From Myroides marinus (GTDB lineage: Bacteria; Bacteroidota; Bacteroidia; Flavobacteriales; Flavobacteriaceae), in the NCBI RefSeq assembly GCF_900109075.1, contig NZ_FNYS01000015.1, forward strand, positions 19,676 through 83,675: a stretch of 64,000 bases of DNA, in the 5' to 3' direction. Below, piece after piece: positions 62,246 through 64,000 of this stretch. Made by a program: the position numbers and the translations under genes. Position 1 is the stretch's first letter. Every line of letters begins with the position of its first letter. Under the pieces are notes generated by a model. That model was given only the letters and a program-made list of their open reading frames with translations, was not told where the DNA came from and did no database searches.

Positions 62246-62293
62246 TTTGTGTTTACGCATAAAGTTTAGCTAATCTGTATAGGAAGAAATCAA
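62231..62293 (-). mobile_element. Left-end remnant of an older ISL3-like element
   Basis: The terminal-repeat-like sequence at 62231 is followed by the last 13 codons of a transposase on the minus strand (ending FFLYRLAKLYA, stop at 62253-62255). The rest of this gene lies beyond the inserted element, from 63695 to past the window end. Together the two parts restore one continuous frame. Confidence 0.75.
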
Positions 62294-62316
62294 GGATCAG
62301 TGACCAAAGTTGGGGA

Positions 62317-63308
62317 CTAGGCAAAAAGTTTAGTTAATCTAAAAAGAAAAAACTTCTTATCTCTAACCCCTCTATACATCATACGGAAGTATTTAATTTT
62401 TGCATTAAACGATTCGGCAGAAGCATTTGTACTTCTATTATTAAAGTAATTAATGATTTCGTTATAGTGTACATTAAAAGTCTTTAAAACCGTATTAAAG
62501 TATTTGATTGAAGCCTTTTCAATGTCATTAAACCAATGGGCAAGCTTAGTCATCGCTATTTCTTTATCTATTTTTAAATTATATATGTTTCTGAGATTAT
62601 TAGCTAGTAAATATGCTTGTTTAATCTCAGGGTATAATTCAAATAATATCTTAGCTCTTTCTTGTTGGTCTGGTGTCCAATTAATTTGATTTTTATAAAG
62701 TAGCGAACGTGAACGGGCTAAAAGTTGCTTCCTAGTATCTCCATTAGAAAGTATTTCAGGATTATACATATAACCTTCTTTTTTAGCCTTTAAAATAGCA
62801 GTGTTCTCATTATCAAGTTCTACCCATCTATATTTTATTCTAATATCTTGTAAGGCATCACTTACTAGCTTTTGAACATGAAAACGATCGATGACTTGTA
62901 CTGCTTTACAGAAGCATTTCTTAGCGATTTGTTTCATTGATCCGGCCATATCTAAGGTAATCTCAGTAACTTTATCTCTAAGCTTTTTAGGGAGTTTAGA
63001 TAGATGCTTTATTACAGTATCTGACTTTGTTCCTTTAACTATCGCTACAATGGTTCTCTTCTTACCTTTACCTGCTTTAGAGGTCAGTATAGTATACAAT
63101 TCTCCCATGGATAGACAAACTTCATCTATGGATAGTTGGCTAGTTATATTTTGAGGGTAGAGTAGCCAATCTTGTGCATGCTCATGTTGATTCCATTGTT
63201 TGAAACCACTAGTCTTATGTTTGTACTGACGTTGAAATTTCTCTCCTTTAACACCGAATAATTCACCAATAGCTTTACAGCTAAGTATTTTAGTATCGGC
63301 TAATTTTT
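62317..63308 (-). CDS. ISL3-like transposase, catalytic region (second frame)
   Basis: The frame is open from about 63308 to the stop at 62317, about 330 codons. It has KADTKILSCKAIGELFGV-type HTH sequence at the start and a DDE_Tnp_ISL3-like core: QLSIDEVCLSMG (first Asp), ITLDMAGSM (second Asp), VIDRFHVQKL and the late SAESFNAKIK (Glu). No ATG opens it before codon 67 (63108), so it is probably made as a fusion with the upstream frame by frameshifting or transcript slippage at an A8 run. Its stop touches the terminal repeat. Confidence 0.85.
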
Positions 63309-63643
63309 TTTAAAAACTCCGAAAACTCAGTAGTCATTCGTGTTCCCTCTGCGATGATATTCCAATCACGTGATATAATTTCTCCTGTTTGTTTATCTGT
63401 CCAACGACGACGTTGTACATGTAGTTTAACTGATTTACCTCGTAATGGAAAGTCTTCAATGGTAATCATACTATGAAAGCCTTTGGAAATTAGTTGTCTT
63501 TCAGGACATTGATTCCCATAATTATTCTTTTCTTCAAAGTAGATATGTAGTTTTGTTTCTAACTCTTCTATTTTAGTAATATTGAAGTGCTCTACTAAGT
63601 AAGCAGGTAAGATTAGTTTTAGTATTTCTGTGCTATCCATCAT
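63290..63643 (-). CDS. ISL3-like (ISAon1-type) transposase, N-terminal region
   Basis: This 117-residue protein starts MMDSTEILKLILP and contains CPERQLISKGFHS and DFPLRGKSVKLHVQRRRW, the N-terminal zinc-ribbon-like part of ISAon1-type transposases (only one clear Cys remains). The frame ends by overlapping the catalytic frame in a different phase, at a run of eight A on the coding strand (63304-63311). Such split frames are usual in this group, so it is not read as decay. Confidence 0.85.
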   Translation of the reverse strand: MMDSTEILKLILPAYLVEHFNITKIEELETKLHIYFEEKNNYGNQCPERQLISKGFHSMITIEDFPLRGKSVKLHVQRRRWTDKQTGEIISRDWNIIAEGTRMTTEFSEFLKKISRY

Positions 63644-63694
63644 AAGACAAAGATATTATTTTACTATTTCCTCCCCAACTTTTAACTTTGATCC

Positions 63695-64000
63695 GAAATC
63701 AATATTTCTGACGCCTCTAAATTGCGCTCTGAAAGCTTTTATTTTTGCATTAAATGATTCAGCAGAAGCATTCGTACTTCTATTATCAAAATAGTTAAGT
63801 ATTGTTTTGTAATTAACCTGTATAGTATTGATAACAGTACTGAATTGTTTTAATCCAGTGTTTTGAACATCGTTGTACCAACGAGCAAGTTTTGTGTATC
63901 CCACTTCTTTTACTGTCGTAGAATTATAGATAGTTCTAAGTTGTTGAGATAAACTGTAAGCTTGTTTTAAGACAGGATATTGTTGAAACAATATATCAGC
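63695..64000 (-). pseudogene. Older ISL3-like transposase, interrupted 12 codons before its stop
   Basis: On the minus strand the sequence from the window end to 63695 encodes the C-terminal part of a related transposase (YSLSQQLRTIYN, ARWYNDVQNTGLKQF, RSTNASAESFNAKIK, FRAQFRGVRNIDF). The newer element then interrupts it and replaces the last residues with a short tail ending at 63656. The missing end is at 62253-62293. The gene continues past the window. Confidence 0.85.

Larger units (their letters stand above)
62294..63694 (-). mobile_element. Complete ISL3-like (ISAon1-type) insertion sequence
   Basis: This is a 1401-bp element. Its ends begin GGATCAGTGACCAAAGTTGG (left) and GGATCAAAGTTAAAAGTTGG (right, other strand), identical at 17 of the outer 23 bases. 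GAAATCAA flanks it on both sides (62286-62293 and 63695-63702), an 8-bp target duplication as known for ISL3. It carries two minus-strand reading frames for the transposase and is inserted in an older relative. Confidence 0.88.

Noticed and set aside
62052..62273. 73-codon frame across tRNA-Pro
   Set aside because: It runs through the tRNA gene and its terminator; no protein features.

Overview
The window is an AT-rich chromosomal segment from a Bacteroidota bacterium, most likely family Flavobacteriaceae. A Myroides-like organism is my best guess but is not proven here. The clues are Flavobacteriia-type promoters (TTG, about 18-22 nt, TAnnTTTG), few Shine-Dalgarno sequences, many short lipoproteins with a Cys-Ser-Ser-Asp type lipobox, a type-B succinate:quinone oxidoreductase, and almost every gene followed by a compact inverted-repeat terminator.

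Layout. 1-3.8 kb: end of pyrD, a LysE exporter, an HMG-CoA lyase-like gene and guaB. 3.9-5.45 kb: a complete IS1380-family element placed directly beside a 152-bp non-autonomous relative; both are flanked by ATAAA. 5.5-11 kb, minus strand: nhaC, two small lipoproteins, an e(P4)-type phosphatase and the cysE-cysK pair. 11-11.5 kb: a candidate structured small RNA. 11.5-24.8 kb: ClC channel, ACP phosphodiesterase, glmM, a DUF2459 protein, a lipid A-type acyltransferase, rhomboid protease, SIMPL protein, acyl-CoA synthetase, divergent pabB/pabA, a DHA2 exporter and a GNAT. 25.8-31.8 kb: an operon of succinate dehydrogenase (sdhCAB), an outer-membrane porin and a DASS dicarboxylate carrier. 31.9-44.8 kb: photolyase, an orphan TPR histidine kinase, catalase, a secreted tyrosine phosphatase, several unknown genes, a MocR regulator and an SMR exporter. 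45-47.1 kb: a Crp/Fnr-type regulator preceded by 11-bp tandem repeats and followed by two palindromes, a beta-barrel and DoxX. 47.2-47.4 kb: a near-consensus sigma-54 promoter followed by a terminator, with no conventional gene. 47.7-53.1 kb: pirin, OsmC, GNAT, an unknown protein, a lipase-like hydrolase, a lipoprotein and HutD. 53.3-57.8 kb: a macro-domain protein, a SUKH (SMI1/KNR4) protein with a helical tail, the RNA 2'-phosphotransferase KptA, a DUF2314-ankyrin protein and a HEAT-like protein. 57.8-61.2 kb, minus strand: ClbS/DfsB, STM3941-like, two paralogous GNATs and a methyltransferase. 61.9-62.1 kb: a tRNA-Ser(GCT) that lacks its 3' end and an intact tRNA-Pro(TGG). 62.2-64 kb: a 1401-bp ISL3-like (ISAon1-type) element inserted, with an 8-bp target duplication, into the last codons of an older related transposase gene.

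The observations most worth following are the nested ISL3-like insertion, the IS1380/MITE pair with its dispersed relatives, the sigma-54-driven candidate RNA, the truncated tRNA-Ser, the 11-bp repeat array before the Crp-family gene, and the KptA/macro/SUKH neighbourhood, which may handle NAD-derived or 2'-phosphorylated RNA products. No CRISPR array, prophage or known defence operon is visible.
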